Assembly (NCBI GenBank): GCA_964619935.1
Contig: CAZUGO010000029.1
Span: 1 to 52,663, forward strand
Direction: 5' to 3'
DNA from: CAZUGO01 sp964619935
GTDB taxonomy: Bacteria > Planctomycetota > Phycisphaerae > UBA1845 > CAIVHJ01
Length of the DNA: 52,663 bases
The notes below the pieces were generated by a model, which had not been told where the DNA came from, searched no databases, and saw nothing but the letters and a program-made list of their open reading frames with translations. Position 1 is the stretch's first letter. The number at the start of each line of letters is the position of its first letter. Below are positions 32,219-42,013 of this stretch, in pieces. The translations under genes and the position numbers were made by a program.

Positions 32219-33529
32219 GTGCTGAACAACGAGGAACAACTGTTCTCGTGGCGCAACTGGGGCTGGGCGGTGGCGGTGGCCCTGATGGGCCTGCTGTTCT
32301 GGTTTCTGCCGCCGATTGCCGCCGAGCAGGATGCCGTCTACCGCTCGTTTACGCCACTGTTGACCATCAAGTCGCACATCCAGAAGCGGTACGTGGAGCC
32401 GCTGGACGACGCGGTGCTGATCGAAGGGGCCATCCGCGGGATGATCCGTGAACTCGATCCGTTCAGCGACTACCTGTCGCCCCGCGACTACCCTGTATTC
32501 ATGGAGCGCATGCACGGCGGTTATGTCGGGATCGGCGTTCGCTTTGATCCATCGGCCGATGAATTGACCGTGGCCAGCCCATTGGAAGACAGCCCTGCCT
32601 TCCGGAGCGGCGTCCGCAAGGGCGACATCATCGTGGAAATCAGCGGATCCCCGGTGGATCGAGCCAAAGGACTGGCCGAAGCCGAGCGGCTGCGCGGTGT
32701 CGAAGGATCGGTGGCCCATTTCGCGGTGCGGCGCCCGCCCGACGGCAAACGGATTCCCTTCGCGGTCCGCCGTGAACACATCCGAACCCGCAGCGTTCGC
32801 GGCTTTCGCCGCCGGGACGACCGCCACTGGGACTTCATGATCGACCCCGGCCGCGGCATTGGGTACCTCCGGATTTCCGATTTCTGGGACAATACCCTCA
32901 CCGACTTCAACGAGGCCATCGCCGACCTGCAAACGCAGAAGGTCCAGGCACTCATCCTGGACGTGCGCTCCAACCCGGGCGGCGACATGAGCGTGGCCTG
33001 CGGGTTGGTCGATCGCTTCATCGACGAAGGCGCCATCCTGATGACCAAGAACCGCCTGGAGGTCGAGTCGGTGGTCGAAGCGACGGCCGCCGACACCCTG
33101 CCGGCCTGGCCGCTGGTGGTGCTGGTCAACGGCGGGTCGGCCAGCGGTGCCGAGATTCTCGCCGGTGCCCTGCAGGACCACGAGCGGGCGACCATTGTCG
33201 GCGAACGCACCTTCGGCAAGGGCAGTGTTCAGACCATCATCGAACTCGGCGACGGACACAGCGCGCTGCGACTGACCACCGCCTACTACTACCTGCCGAA
33301 AGGGCGGCTGATCCATCGTCGGCCCGGTGACACCACCGGAAAGTGGGGCATCGATCCGGACGTTGTGGTGTCCTTGAGTGACACCGAGACCGCCGCCGTG
33401 ATGCAGTCGTGGTCGCAATCGACCGTGATCGAGAATGCCGGATCGGATGCCCAACAGCCGATCCTGATCGACGCCCAATTGGCCAAAGCGTTGGAGTGGT
33501 TGCACGATGACGGCGATTCTGGGCATTGA
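32219..33529 (+). CDS. S41-family C-terminal processing protease (CtpA-like)
   Basis: This 436-residue protease has an N-terminal membrane helix (WGWAVAVALMGLLFWFLPPI), a PDZ domain at about 100-185 (GGYVGIGVRF, GVRKGDIIVEI), and an S41 catalytic domain with Ser309 in NGGSASGAE and Lys334 in ERTFGKGSVQ, spaced 25 residues apart as in Prc/CtpA. It should trim or degrade envelope proteins by binding their C-termini. GTG 32219 has GAGGAA upstream and lies 37 bases behind gyrB. The last 23 bases overlap tsaD, so the two are probably translated together. Confidence 0.9.
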   Translation: MLNNEEQLFSWRNWGWAVAVALMGLLFWFLPPIAAEQDAVYRSFTPLLTIKSHIQKRYVEPLDDAVLIEGAIRGMIRELDPFSDYLSPRDYPVFMERMHGGYVGIGVRFDPSADELTVASPLEDSPAFRSGVRKGDIIVEISGSPVDRAKGLAEAERLRGVEGSVAHFAVRRPPDGKRIPFAVRREHIRTRSVRGFRRRDDRHWDFMIDPGRGIGYLRISDFWDNTLTDFNEAIADLQTQKVQALILDVRSNPGGDMSVACGLVDRFIDEGAILMTKNRLEVESVVEATAADTLPAWPLVVLVNGGSASGAEILAGALQDHERATIVGERTFGKGSVQTIIELGDGHSALRLTTAYYYLPKGRLIHRRPGDTTGKWGIDPDVVVSLSDTETAAVMQSWSQSTVIENAGSDAQQPILIDAQLAKALEWLHDDGDSGH

Positions 33530-34547
33530 AACGTCCTGCGACGAGACGGCCGCCGCGGTGGTCCTCGACGGGCGCCGCGTGCTCAGCAATGTGGTGCACA
33601 GCCAAGTCGATCTGCATCGCAAGTACGCCGGCGTCGTTCCGGAGATCGCTTCGCGCTCGCACCTGGAGCGTCTGGACGGCATTGTCACCGAAGCCCTGCG
33701 GCAGGCGCGGGTCCGCCTGGCCGACCTCGACGTCGTGGCGGTGTCCAGCCGCCCGGGGCTGGTCGGCTGTTTGATCATCGGGTTGACCGCGGCCAAGACG
33801 CTGGCCTGGGCCACCGCAAAACCGCTGCTGACGGTCAACCATGTGCACGCGCACGCCACCAGCCCGGCGCTGTCCCTGCCCGACGATCCCTGGCCGGCGG
33901 TGGCCCTGGTGGTCTCCGGTGGACACACTTCCTTATATTATGTCGCCGCCGCCCAGCGCATCGAGTTGATGGGATCCACCACCGACGACGCCTGCGGCGA
34001 GGCCTTCGACAAGGTCGCCTCCATTTTGGGGGTTGGTTACCCCGGCGGTCCGGCCATCGATCGGCTGGCCGCAAGCGGCAACGGCGCCGCGGTGCAGTTT
34101 CCGCGATCGCTGCTGGGGCGCGATTCGCTGGACTTCTCATTCTCCGGAATCAAGACCGCCGTGCGCTACCACGTCCACGGCGCCGGGCGGACCTCCGGCG
34201 GGCTGGAGCGTCATTCTGCTCAGGGCATCGCCGACATCGCGGCCAGCTTCCAAACCGCCGTCGTCGAGGTCCTGGTGGCCAAGACGCTCAGCGCCGTGGA
34301 CCGCGCCGGCGTGCGAACGGTGCTCGCCGGGGGCGGCGTGGTCGCCAATTCGCAACTGCGCCGGGAACTCCAAGAGGCGTGTTCCGCCCGGGGTCTCCGC
34401 CTGCACCTTGCCGAACCGGCCTACTGCACCGACAATGGAGCCATGATCGCCGCCCATGCCTATCACTTATGGCAGCACGGTGTGGTTTCAGCGCTGACGG
34501 AGGACGTGGCGTCCAGTGAGCCCCGGGAGTTGATCTACCTCTCGTGA
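33507..34547 (+). CDS. tsaD: tRNA N6-threonylcarbamoyladenosine transferase TsaD
   Basis: This 346-residue protein has the TsaD/Kae1 ASKHA fold. Markers are LGIETSCDETAAAVV at the start, HRKYAGVVPEIASR, the metal-binding pair His112 and His116 in NHVHAHATS, VSGGHTSL, and LAGGGVVANSQLR and DNGAMIA near the end. It attaches threonylcarbamoyl to A37 of tRNAs that read ANN codons; TsaB and TsaE are not in this window. The gene overlaps the protease gene upstream and larB downstream (GTGA). Confidence 0.96.
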   Translation: MTAILGIETSCDETAAAVVLDGRRVLSNVVHSQVDLHRKYAGVVPEIASRSHLERLDGIVTEALRQARVRLADLDVVAVSSRPGLVGCLIIGLTAAKTLAWATAKPLLTVNHVHAHATSPALSLPDDPWPAVALVVSGGHTSLYYVAAAQRIELMGSTTDDACGEAFDKVASILGVGYPGGPAIDRLAASGNGAAVQFPRSLLGRDSLDFSFSGIKTAVRYHVHGAGRTSGGLERHSAQGIADIAASFQTAVVEVLVAKTLSAVDRAGVRTVLAGGGVVANSQLRRELQEACSARGLRLHLAEPAYCTDNGAMIAAHAYHLWQHGVVSALTEDVASSEPRELIYLS

Positions 34548-35314
34548 ATTCCGAATCCTTGCGACAGTTGCTGGAGGAACTCCGCGACGGCCGACTGAGC
34601 GTCGAGGACGGCCTGCAGCGTTTGCGGCACCTGCCGTTTGAAGACCTCGGCTTTGCCAAGCTCGATCATCATCGCGACCTGAGGTGCGGTTTCCCGGAAG
34701 TCATCTATTGCGCGGGCAAGACCTGCGGCCAGGTTGTCGAAATCTTCGGCCGCCACATCGTCAGCGGCGCCGCGATTCTGGCCACTCGGGCCGACCGCAC
34801 GGTGTACGATGCCGTGCGCGCCGCCCATCCCGATGCCGAGTATCACGAGCCGGCCCGCTGTGTGACCCTGCGCTGCCGCCCGGCTCCGACCACCGAGCCG
34901 CGAATCGTGCTGGTCTCCGCCGGAACCGCGGATCTGCCGGTCGCCGAAGAGGCCCGGGTGACCGCCGAGATCATGGATCAACCGGTGGCGATCTGCTACG
35001 ACGCCGGAGTTGCCGGGATTCATCGCCTGCTGGCCAGCGCCGAGCAACTGCAGAAGGCGACCGTGGTCATCGTAGTTGCCGGCATGGAGGGTGCTCTGGC
35101 CAGCGTGGTCGGCGGCCTGGTGGCAGTGCCGGTGATCGCCGTGCCGACCAGCGTCGGTTACGGCGCGAGCTTTGGAGGGCTGGCCGCTCTGCTGGCCATG
35201 CTGAACAGCTGTTCCAACAATGTCGCGGTGGTCAATATCGACAATGGCTTCGGCGCCGGCTACCTGGCAGCCCTGATCTGCCGGACAGCGGCCGCCCCCA
35301 AGGAACGGTCCTGA
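34544..35314 (+). CDS. larB: LarB, nickel-pincer cofactor biosynthesis protein
   Basis: This 256-residue protein has the LarB pattern: an N-terminal helical part (LRQLLEELRDGRLSVEDGL), the LDHHRDLRCGFPEVIYCAGKT element, and a PurE-like C-terminal domain (VSAGTADLPVAEEA, VAGMEGALASVVGGL, PTSVGYGASFGGL). LarB carboxylates nicotinic acid adenine dinucleotide, the first step in making the nickel-pincer nucleotide of lactate racemase-type enzymes. larC, larE and larA are absent from the window. GTG 34544 overlaps the tsaD stop. Confidence 0.9.
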   Translation: MNSESLRQLLEELRDGRLSVEDGLQRLRHLPFEDLGFAKLDHHRDLRCGFPEVIYCAGKTCGQVVEIFGRHIVSGAAILATRADRTVYDAVRAAHPDAEYHEPARCVTLRCRPAPTTEPRIVLVSAGTADLPVAEEARVTAEIMDQPVAICYDAGVAGIHRLLASAEQLQKATVVIVVAGMEGALASVVGGLVAVPVIAVPTSVGYGASFGGLAALLAMLNSCSNNVAVVNIDNGFGAGYLAALICRTAAAPKERS

Positions 35315-35355
35315 GCGAGGCCCCTGGAAACGCGGCCCCGCGCACAGGGAAACCC

Positions 35356-36189
35356 ATGACCGCATTGCCGCCACTCCCCGATCGCCCGGTCGACGCCCAC
35401 AAAGGTCACTTCGGCCGGGTGTTGGTTGTCGGCGGCAGCGTTGGAATGGCGGGTGCTCCGGCGCTGGCCGCACTGGCGGCGCTGCGCAGCGGCGCCGGGT
35501 TGGTGCGGGTGGCCTGCCCGCCGGAGATTCGCGGAACGGTCGCCACCCTGGTGCCCTGTGCAACCCTTGGCGGTTTGCGCGACAACGATCGCTATCGGCC
35601 GACCGTGCGCGCCGTCGGCCCGGGCGCCGGCGATACGCTGGTCCAGGATTTGCCCTGGATCCTGCAGGATCGCGACACACCCGCCGTAATCGACGCCGAC
35701 GGCTTGAACACCTTGGCGAATATGAAACAGTGGTGGACTGCGCTACACCAACGCTGCGTGCTCACGCCACACCCCGGTGAGTTCGCCCGGTTGCTGACTG
35801 GGACCGCCATCCCCGCCGGCCAGGAGCGCCCGGCCCTGGCGCGTGCGCTGGCCGAGCGGTGCGGTGCGGTGGTGGTGCTCAAGGGCCACCACACGGTGGT
35901 GTGCGCGGGCGATCAGGTGTTCGTCAACGACACCGGCAATGCAGGGATGGCCACCGCCGGCAGCGGTGACGTGCTCACCGGCATGATCGCGGCGTGGATT
36001 GCCCAGGGCATGGCTCCCTTTGAGGCGGCTTGCCTGGGCGTCTACCTCCACGGCGTGGCCGGCGACTTGGCCGCCGGAGACTTCGGTGAGATCTCCATGA
36101 TCGCCACCGACATCATCGATGCCCTGCCGGAGGCAATTCAAGGCTACGCCAGGAAAGGGACGCCCCCGTTCTCCGGATTCTCACCGTAA
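35356..36189 (+). CDS. nnrD: ADP-dependent NAD(P)H-hydrate dehydratase
   Basis: This 277-residue protein is the repair enzyme that dehydrates damaged NAD(P)HX. It carries HKGHFGRVLVVGGS at the start, LTPHPGEFARLL, the VLKGHHTVV strand, and the ribokinase-type motif NAGMATAGSGDVLTG with the catalytic Asp. It is a single-domain form; the epimerase domain NnrE, fused in Escherichia coli, is absent and must be encoded elsewhere. The ATG at 35356 has AGGGA upstream and sits 41 bases after larB, ending a likely run of co-directed genes that begins at dnaN. Confidence 0.92.
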   Translation: MTALPPLPDRPVDAHKGHFGRVLVVGGSVGMAGAPALAALAALRSGAGLVRVACPPEIRGTVATLVPCATLGGLRDNDRYRPTVRAVGPGAGDTLVQDLPWILQDRDTPAVIDADGLNTLANMKQWWTALHQRCVLTPHPGEFARLLTGTAIPAGQERPALARALAERCGAVVVLKGHHTVVCAGDQVFVNDTGNAGMATAGSGDVLTGMIAAWIAQGMAPFEAACLGVYLHGVAGDLAAGDFGEISMIATDIIDALPEAIQGYARKGTPPFSGFSP

Positions 36190-36484
36190 CCGAAAAGCGT
36201 CATGAGCGCTGCGGATCTTGGAGGGCCGCGCTGGAGAAGATCGCGTCCCTATTCTGTTCGGCATGGGGACTCTTGACGATGGCGCCGCGGGGGTTGGCAG
36301 AAACGTGGAACCGGAACGGTGAGCGGCGCCGGCGAGACCAAGCCGGCCGGGCGCTATCGGTACAGAAAAATGCCGATAAAGTGAAGGCCGGGCGCCCGCT
36401 TGCCGATGTACTGTAGACACTGCGCGTGACGGGGTTGTATCCGGTCGCGTGAACGGTTCAGCCCGCACTCAAGGAGGATCAGGA

Positions 36485-37807
<1,323 letters not shown>

Positions 37808-37956
37808 GGGCAAGGTGGCACAGGTTCGACGCCCGTGCCCTCTGGAGCCTAACCGGCATGCCCCAGCCTGTCTGACCCGGTGAAGCCAGCCGTTCAGACC
37901 CAAGTCCGAAATTTCCCGGCGCCGACCGCCCCCCTTGCCGGGAACCGGCCCTACGC

Positions 37957-38110
37957 CGCCGCTGCTATCAAATGGTATCACGAGAAATAGCAAATCAAGA
38001 TACCGTTTTATTAAAATGGTGCCACCGTTTTGACTAAACGAAGATACCGTTTTATATAAATCGTGGTACCGTTTGATTGAAATGGTAGTACCATTTTGGT
38101 CAAATCCCGG
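37957..38110. repeat. Seven 22-bp AT-rich direct repeats with internal dyad symmetry
   Basis: Units start at 37957, 37979, 38001, 38023, 38045, 38067 and 38089, with exact 22-base spacing and no spacers. The five units from 38001 onward are the clearest; the first two are degenerate but keep the AAAT(C/G) part. The consensus within a unit is ACCGTTT, five or so bases, then AAATGGT, so each unit is itself an imperfect inverted repeat. AT content is far above the flanks. The array lies between the ends of two convergent genes, where a promoter operator is unlikely. The layout resembles plasmid-type iterons or a repeated protein-binding site. Confidence 0.85.
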
Positions 38111-38295
38111 CGGGCTTGGGGGTCGGGGCCACGCTTGGGCCCGGTCAGGTCGCCAGGAAGCGACAGTTGGGTCTGCCGCAAACGCCGTACGGTCAGCTTG
38201 AGAATCGCCCAGCTGTGCTTGGTGCTGGAGAGAACTCGCGTCAACCTGACCTCGGTTGCGTGAGCGCACCGCCGGTTCCCGCCGGGAGGGTCAGC

Positions 38296-39459
38296 TCAGC
38301 GATTGCGCAAGCGCACGATGGACTGCTGGCTCATCTTGATGCCCTTGATGGCACTGGCCAGGGCGTCGCGGTTGGGAGCGTATTCCATTGCCGTGTCGTA
38401 GTAGATCAGTTCCTTCTCGATCATCTCGGCGAGCGACACGGTAAAGTTGCGCATGCCCTCACCGCCGGAGCTGGCCACAATGGTGGGGATGTCTTCGTCT
38501 TCGGAATGTCGGATCTTGTCCTTGAGGGTGGGGTTGTTGATCAGCACCTCGGTGGCCGGGGCCCGCCCGATCTTGGTGTCGATGGTCGGCACCAGGCGCT
38601 GGCACATGATGGCCGCCAGGCTGTTGGCCAGCGTCGAGCGGATGAAATCGTGCTGGTCGCTGGTGAAGAACTCCAGGATGCGCGAAAAGGCCTGCTGGGT
38701 GTCGGTGGTGTGCAGCGAACCCAGCACCAGGTGGCCGGTCTCGGCGGCCTGCAGGGCGGCCAGCATGGTCTCGCGATCGCGCATCTCGCCGATGAAGATG
38801 ACGTCGGGATCCTGGCGAACCACATAGCGCAACGCTTCGCCGTAATTGGGGATATCCAACCCGATTTCGCGTTGCGAGACAATCGACTTGGCCGGGTGAA
38901 ACACGTACTCGATGGGGTCCTCGATGGTGATGATGTGTTTCTGCCGGGTCTGGTTGATGTGCTCCAGCATGGCCGCCAGGGTGCTGCTCTTGCCGCAGCC
39001 GGTCACGCCCGCGACCAGCACCAAACCGTCGTGCGTTTTTTCGATCAGGTTGCGATAGACCACGGGCAAGCGCAAGGCCTCGAAGTCCGGGATGGTGCTC
39101 TTCACCCGCCGGATGGCCGCGTGCATCTCGCCGGTGGCCCGAAATACGTTGATGCGAAAACGTGAGCCGTCGGACCCGTGGTACGAAAAGTCGAGATCAC
39201 CGCGCTCCTCATACTCGTGGCGCCGGGCCCGCGGAACCAGCGGTGCCAGCATGGCCTCGAGATATTCCGAGGACGACAGCACCGCGGCCCCGATTCTGCG
39301 CAACTGGCCGGCCACGCGATAGTATGGGGCGAAGCCGACCTTGAGGTGCAGGTCCGAGGAGTCATGCTGGGCCATGCCGTGGAGCAACTGGACCATGAAC
39401 TGATCGGGTGGCACGTGCAGGGCATCGCCGGAGCCGCCGCCTGGGTTCACCGATGACAT
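38296..39459 (-). CDS. pilT: Type IV pilus retraction ATPase PilT
   Basis: This 387-residue cytoplasmic ATPase has the PilT architecture: N-terminal PAS-like domain (about 20-120), Walker A GVTGCGKSST at 151-160, the Asp box TIEDPIEYVF, Walker B DVIFIGEMRD, His box GHLVLGSLHTTD, and the C-terminal AIRL-like segment. PilT hexamers depolymerise pili to drive twitching motility. No other pilus genes lie in the window, so the pilus itself is encoded elsewhere. ATG 39459 is preferred over GTG 39462 since AGAGG is then better spaced. Confidence 0.93.
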   Translation of the reverse strand: MSSVNPGGGSGDALHVPPDQFMVQLLHGMAQHDSSDLHLKVGFAPYYRVAGQLRRIGAAVLSSSEYLEAMLAPLVPRARRHEYEERGDLDFSYHGSDGSRFRINVFRATGEMHAAIRRVKSTIPDFEALRLPVVYRNLIEKTHDGLVLVAGVTGCGKSSTLAAMLEHINQTRQKHIITIEDPIEYVFHPAKSIVSQREIGLDIPNYGEALRYVVRQDPDVIFIGEMRDRETMLAALQAAETGHLVLGSLHTTDTQQAFSRILEFFTSDQHDFIRSTLANSLAAIMCQRLVPTIDTKIGRAPATEVLINNPTLKDKIRHSEDEDIPTIVASSGGEGMRNFTVSLAEMIEKELIYYDTAMEYAPNRDALASAIKGIKMSQQSIVRLRNR

Positions 39460-39582
39460 CACAATACCTCTCGCGCCTGAAGCGGGGCAGAATCACGGGT
39501 TGGTTCGGGACCGCCGCAAGGCCGGACGGTCTGTCCTGCCGAGGGGCCGGGTCTGCGAAACCGTCCGCCATTCAGCTCGGGT

Positions 39583-40338
39583 TCATCCCTGGACCCAGAC
39601 GAACACACACCCGGCGGCGGCCACGGCCGTCACCGCGACCACCGCCATCAGAATATTAAAGCGGCGGTTCTGGGCCTGGTGTATCGAAATGATCTGCGAT
39701 TCCTGGTGTCGCGTCGCCAACTGGACCGCCTTGAGGGTGCGGACCTGCTCCTGCAAGGCGTCGCCCAACCGTTCGACCAGGCCGCCAATGGAGTCCAGCC
39801 GCTCGGTCAGTTTCTCGGTGGCGCACGAGGACGAGCCCAACTGGGTGGCAATGGAGTCTAACGCCTGTCGCTGGGCCGCGGCACTGCGAGGCAGATCGTC
39901 AAGTGTACTGATGATGGTCTGACTGTGGCGATTCGAGATCGCCATTTGCGAGGCCAGTTGACCCACGCTCTCGGCCTGCTGACGTGCGGCCTGCGGCACT
40001 TCGCGCAGCCCGTTGGTCATCTCGGCCAGCAACTCGGTGACTTGATCATTGCGCTGGTTCTGCCGGCTCAAATGGCCCTGGATGGACTCCACCAGTTCCA
40101 GGACGGTGTCGTATCCCTGTTGCAGGCGGTCAATGACCTCTTCGCGCCGCCGCCAAGGCATCACCCGCCGCGGGATCTCGACCGCCGGGCCGGCCGCAGG
40201 CTCTTGGGCGGCGGACGGCTGCTTGCCGGCCGCGCCGTTGACGGGCATTCGGGCGAGTTCTGGCAGCGTGTCGTCCCGTTGGAACGGGTTCATCCAGTGG
40301 CCGATTCGAGTCCACAGCGGGTCTTTCTGATGGATCAT
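39583..40338 (-). CDS. Coiled-coil protein with a C-terminal membrane helix, function unknown
   Basis: This 251-residue protein has a Pro/Ala-rich N-terminal part and a long helical, Gln-rich coiled-coil stretch (about 70-225; RLQQGYDTVLELVESIQGHL, QAARQQAESVGQLASQM). A membrane helix follows at about 229-248 (ILMAVVAVTAVAAAGCVFVW) with only two residues after it. This tail-anchored layout leaves the coil in the cytoplasm. It is 123 bases upstream of pilT on the same strand and might belong to the same unit. ATG 40338-40336 has AGGAGGG six bases upstream. No family recognised. Confidence 0.75.
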   Translation of the reverse strand: MIHQKDPLWTRIGHWMNPFQRDDTLPELARMPVNGAAGKQPSAAQEPAAGPAVEIPRRVMPWRRREEVIDRLQQGYDTVLELVESIQGHLSRQNQRNDQVTELLAEMTNGLREVPQAARQQAESVGQLASQMAISNRHSQTIISTLDDLPRSAAAQRQALDSIATQLGSSSCATEKLTERLDSIGGLVERLGDALQEQVRTLKAVQLATRHQESQIISIHQAQNRRFNILMAVVAVTAVAAAGCVFVWVQG

Positions 40339-40438
40339 GGCGCCCTCCTGGCAAAGCACAGGCTCCCCGTGTGCCACACGCGTCGAAACCCGGCTGAAAT
40401 GGTCCGGACATCGATTTTATCGGTCAAGAAAAGGCCGG

Positions 40439-41062
40439 TCAATGAGTGGAAGTCGGCCGGCGCCGGCGCCGGCGGCCACCCGAAGGTCGCCAAGCCAGCA
40501 TTAGGGTGAGCATCAGGCTGGGGATCAGCGCGCCCATGCCGCAGACCCGTTCGCACAACACCTCGGGTTCACCATCGAAGCTGTTTAGGGGGTCGCATTG
40601 AGTATTGCTGATGTTGATCGGAGACAGGGGAATTTGCTCGCCATCCTGCCCGGCGACCGTGGCCACCGTCAGCGAATCCGACTCCACGATGTAGTTGAGC
40701 ACCAGGTTCGGCCCAGCGGTAAACCCATCGTCGCTCAGCCAGAAAACCTGGCGCAAACCGTCGTTGTCGGTGGCGAATCGAATGCGGCCGGCCGGTGCCT
40801 CATCCGGACCGAAGACGTTGTAACCGGTGTCCACCTCATAGGGCGTCAGCCGATCCTCGCCGCTGAGCAGCACGATGCGGCGGTCGCAACTGCGGATCAT
40901 GAAATCGGCGTTAAACGTGTTGATCGCGGCACACCGCGAGTTGCTCTGCTCGTCCAGGAAGACGATGGTGCCGTCGATGAGCCCGAAGTCGGACTGCTGG
41001 GCGAAGGCGCTTCCGCCAACCAGCGCACCCATCAGTGCCGCCCAACCCGCCCGCCGAAACAT
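40439..41062 (-). CDS. Secreted protein with a hydrophobic and Arg-rich C-terminal tail
   Basis: This 207-residue protein has a signal peptide (MFRRAGWAALMGALVGGSAFA) and a beta-rich domain with four cysteines. Its tail reads CGMGALIPSLMLTLMLAW, then a run of six arginines a few residues later: a short Cys/Gly motif, a membrane helix and a basic end. That is the three-part plan of C-terminal sorting signals (PEP-CTERM, GlyGly-CTERM, MYXO-CTERM and relatives), although it matches none exactly. The ATG at 41062-41060 has AAGGAGG upstream. Function unknown. Confidence 0.72.
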   Translation of the reverse strand: MFRRAGWAALMGALVGGSAFAQQSDFGLIDGTIVFLDEQSNSRCAAINTFNADFMIRSCDRRIVLLSGEDRLTPYEVDTGYNVFGPDEAPAGRIRFATDNDGLRQVFWLSDDGFTAGPNLVLNYIVESDSLTVATVAGQDGEQIPLSPINISNTQCDPLNSFDGEPEVLCERVCGMGALIPSLMLTLMLAWRPSGGRRRRRRPTSTH

Positions 41063-41303
41063 GGCCGTCCTCCTTACCGATCCGGGCCCGGCGGTGGAAA
41101 GACCCACCGCGTGTCCCGATCGTACTGCAAAGCCGCCGGGGAAACCAGATCCACTCAAAAGCACTCTATCGGCCATCCTGGACGATTCGCAACAGCGGGA
41201 ACCTTGCGACTGACGAACCAACCACCGCCGTGTGCATCACAATCATGCCGCAGGAAGCGCGGGATTCCCGCGGGGGTCAACAGCGGGGATGGATCGCCCC
41301 AAG

Positions 41304-41339
41304 AAAAAAAACGTGGGCCGCCTCTTGAGGCGACCCACC
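41304..41339 (-). terminator. Factor-independent terminator of paralog A
   Basis: Read on the minus strand, a 12-base stem (GTGGGTCGCCTC against GAGGCGGCCCAC, one G-U pair) is followed by eight or so T residues. It starts 26 bases after the stop of the gene at 41366-41953. The stem is nearly the same as the terminator behind the paralogous gene at 43795-44394. Confidence 0.85.
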
Positions 41340-41365
41340 TATGAGATCGGACATCGGGTCGGAGG

Positions 41366-41953
41366 TTAGCGCGCGGGTCCCAATCCCCCTCGAACCGGCC
41401 CTCGTCCGGACACGTATTCCACCCGTTCCGGGCGCACCAGGACGCGCTCAGTGACCGTCCGGAAGTAGCCGGGCTGAATGAGCACTTTTTCGGTGACCGT
41501 GCGGTAGTAGCCGCGGTCTGCCCGGCGGTGATTCCCGAGATTCACGCCGATGGTCAGCTTCCCGATATCCAGATGAAGCTGCTTCCCGGGGCGCGCCTGG
41601 GGCACCCACACTTCGCGGGTGACGTATTCGTACACCGGCTCGACCCACACCTGCCGTTCGACCAGGCGGTACTCAGCCGGGATGATCACTTGCCGCGGGA
41701 GGTCGAATCCGCTTCGCCCGGGTCGTCCAGCCGGCCCGCCGAACTGCCGCCCACCCTGCCCGATCAGCTCGCGCCCGCCGGGTCTGGCGAAATCGCGCGC
41801 ACCCGGCCGAAACGCCCCACCGGCGGTCGGTTGAACCCGGATCGGCCCACTCACGCCGCCCACCGCCGGGATCTCGCAAACCTGAGCGCTCGCCCCACCC
41901 GTCAATCCCAAGCTCGCCACCATCACGCCCGCGGTCACCAGTGCTCGATACAT
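41366..41953 (-). CDS. Secreted protein with repeated beta motifs, paralog A
   Basis: This 195-residue exported protein has a signal peptide ending GGASAQ, a Gly/Arg/Pro-rich region (about 25-85), and tandem short motifs of the type PxxYRxVxExVxVxP (IPAEYRLVERQVWVEP; YYRTVTEKVLIQP; YFRTVTERVLVRP). Between them lies LHLDIGKLTIGVNLGNH. It is closely similar along its length to the protein at 43795-44394. ATG 41953-41951 has a near-perfect Shine-Dalgarno sequence (AAAGGAGGTG). Function unknown; an envelope or matrix protein is possible. Confidence 0.85.
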   Translation of the reverse strand: MYRALVTAGVMVASLGLTGGASAQVCEIPAVGGVSGPIRVQPTAGGAFRPGARDFARPGGRELIGQGGRQFGGPAGRPGRSGFDLPRQVIIPAEYRLVERQVWVEPVYEYVTREVWVPQARPGKQLHLDIGKLTIGVNLGNHRRADRGYYRTVTEKVLIQPGYFRTVTERVLVRPERVEYVSGRGPVRGGLGPAR

Positions 41954-42013
41954 CGTACACCTCCTTTAAAAGTTCACATCTGTGTACATTCATCAGACGT
42001 TCAGCGAACCCGG
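41954..42013 (-). promoter_or_regulatory. Conserved leader upstream of paralog A
   Basis: About 60 bases before the ATG match the leader of the paralog at 44395-44454 with only about nine differences, including GTCTGAT(G/T)AATGTAC, CAGATGT and the Shine-Dalgarno region. The similarity fades further upstream. This marks a shared promoter or 5' leader copied with the gene. No clear -35/-10 pair can be fixed. Confidence 0.55.

Noticed and set aside
37957..38110. CRISPR array
   Set aside because: Units are contiguous, with no unique spacers, and no cas genes are nearby.
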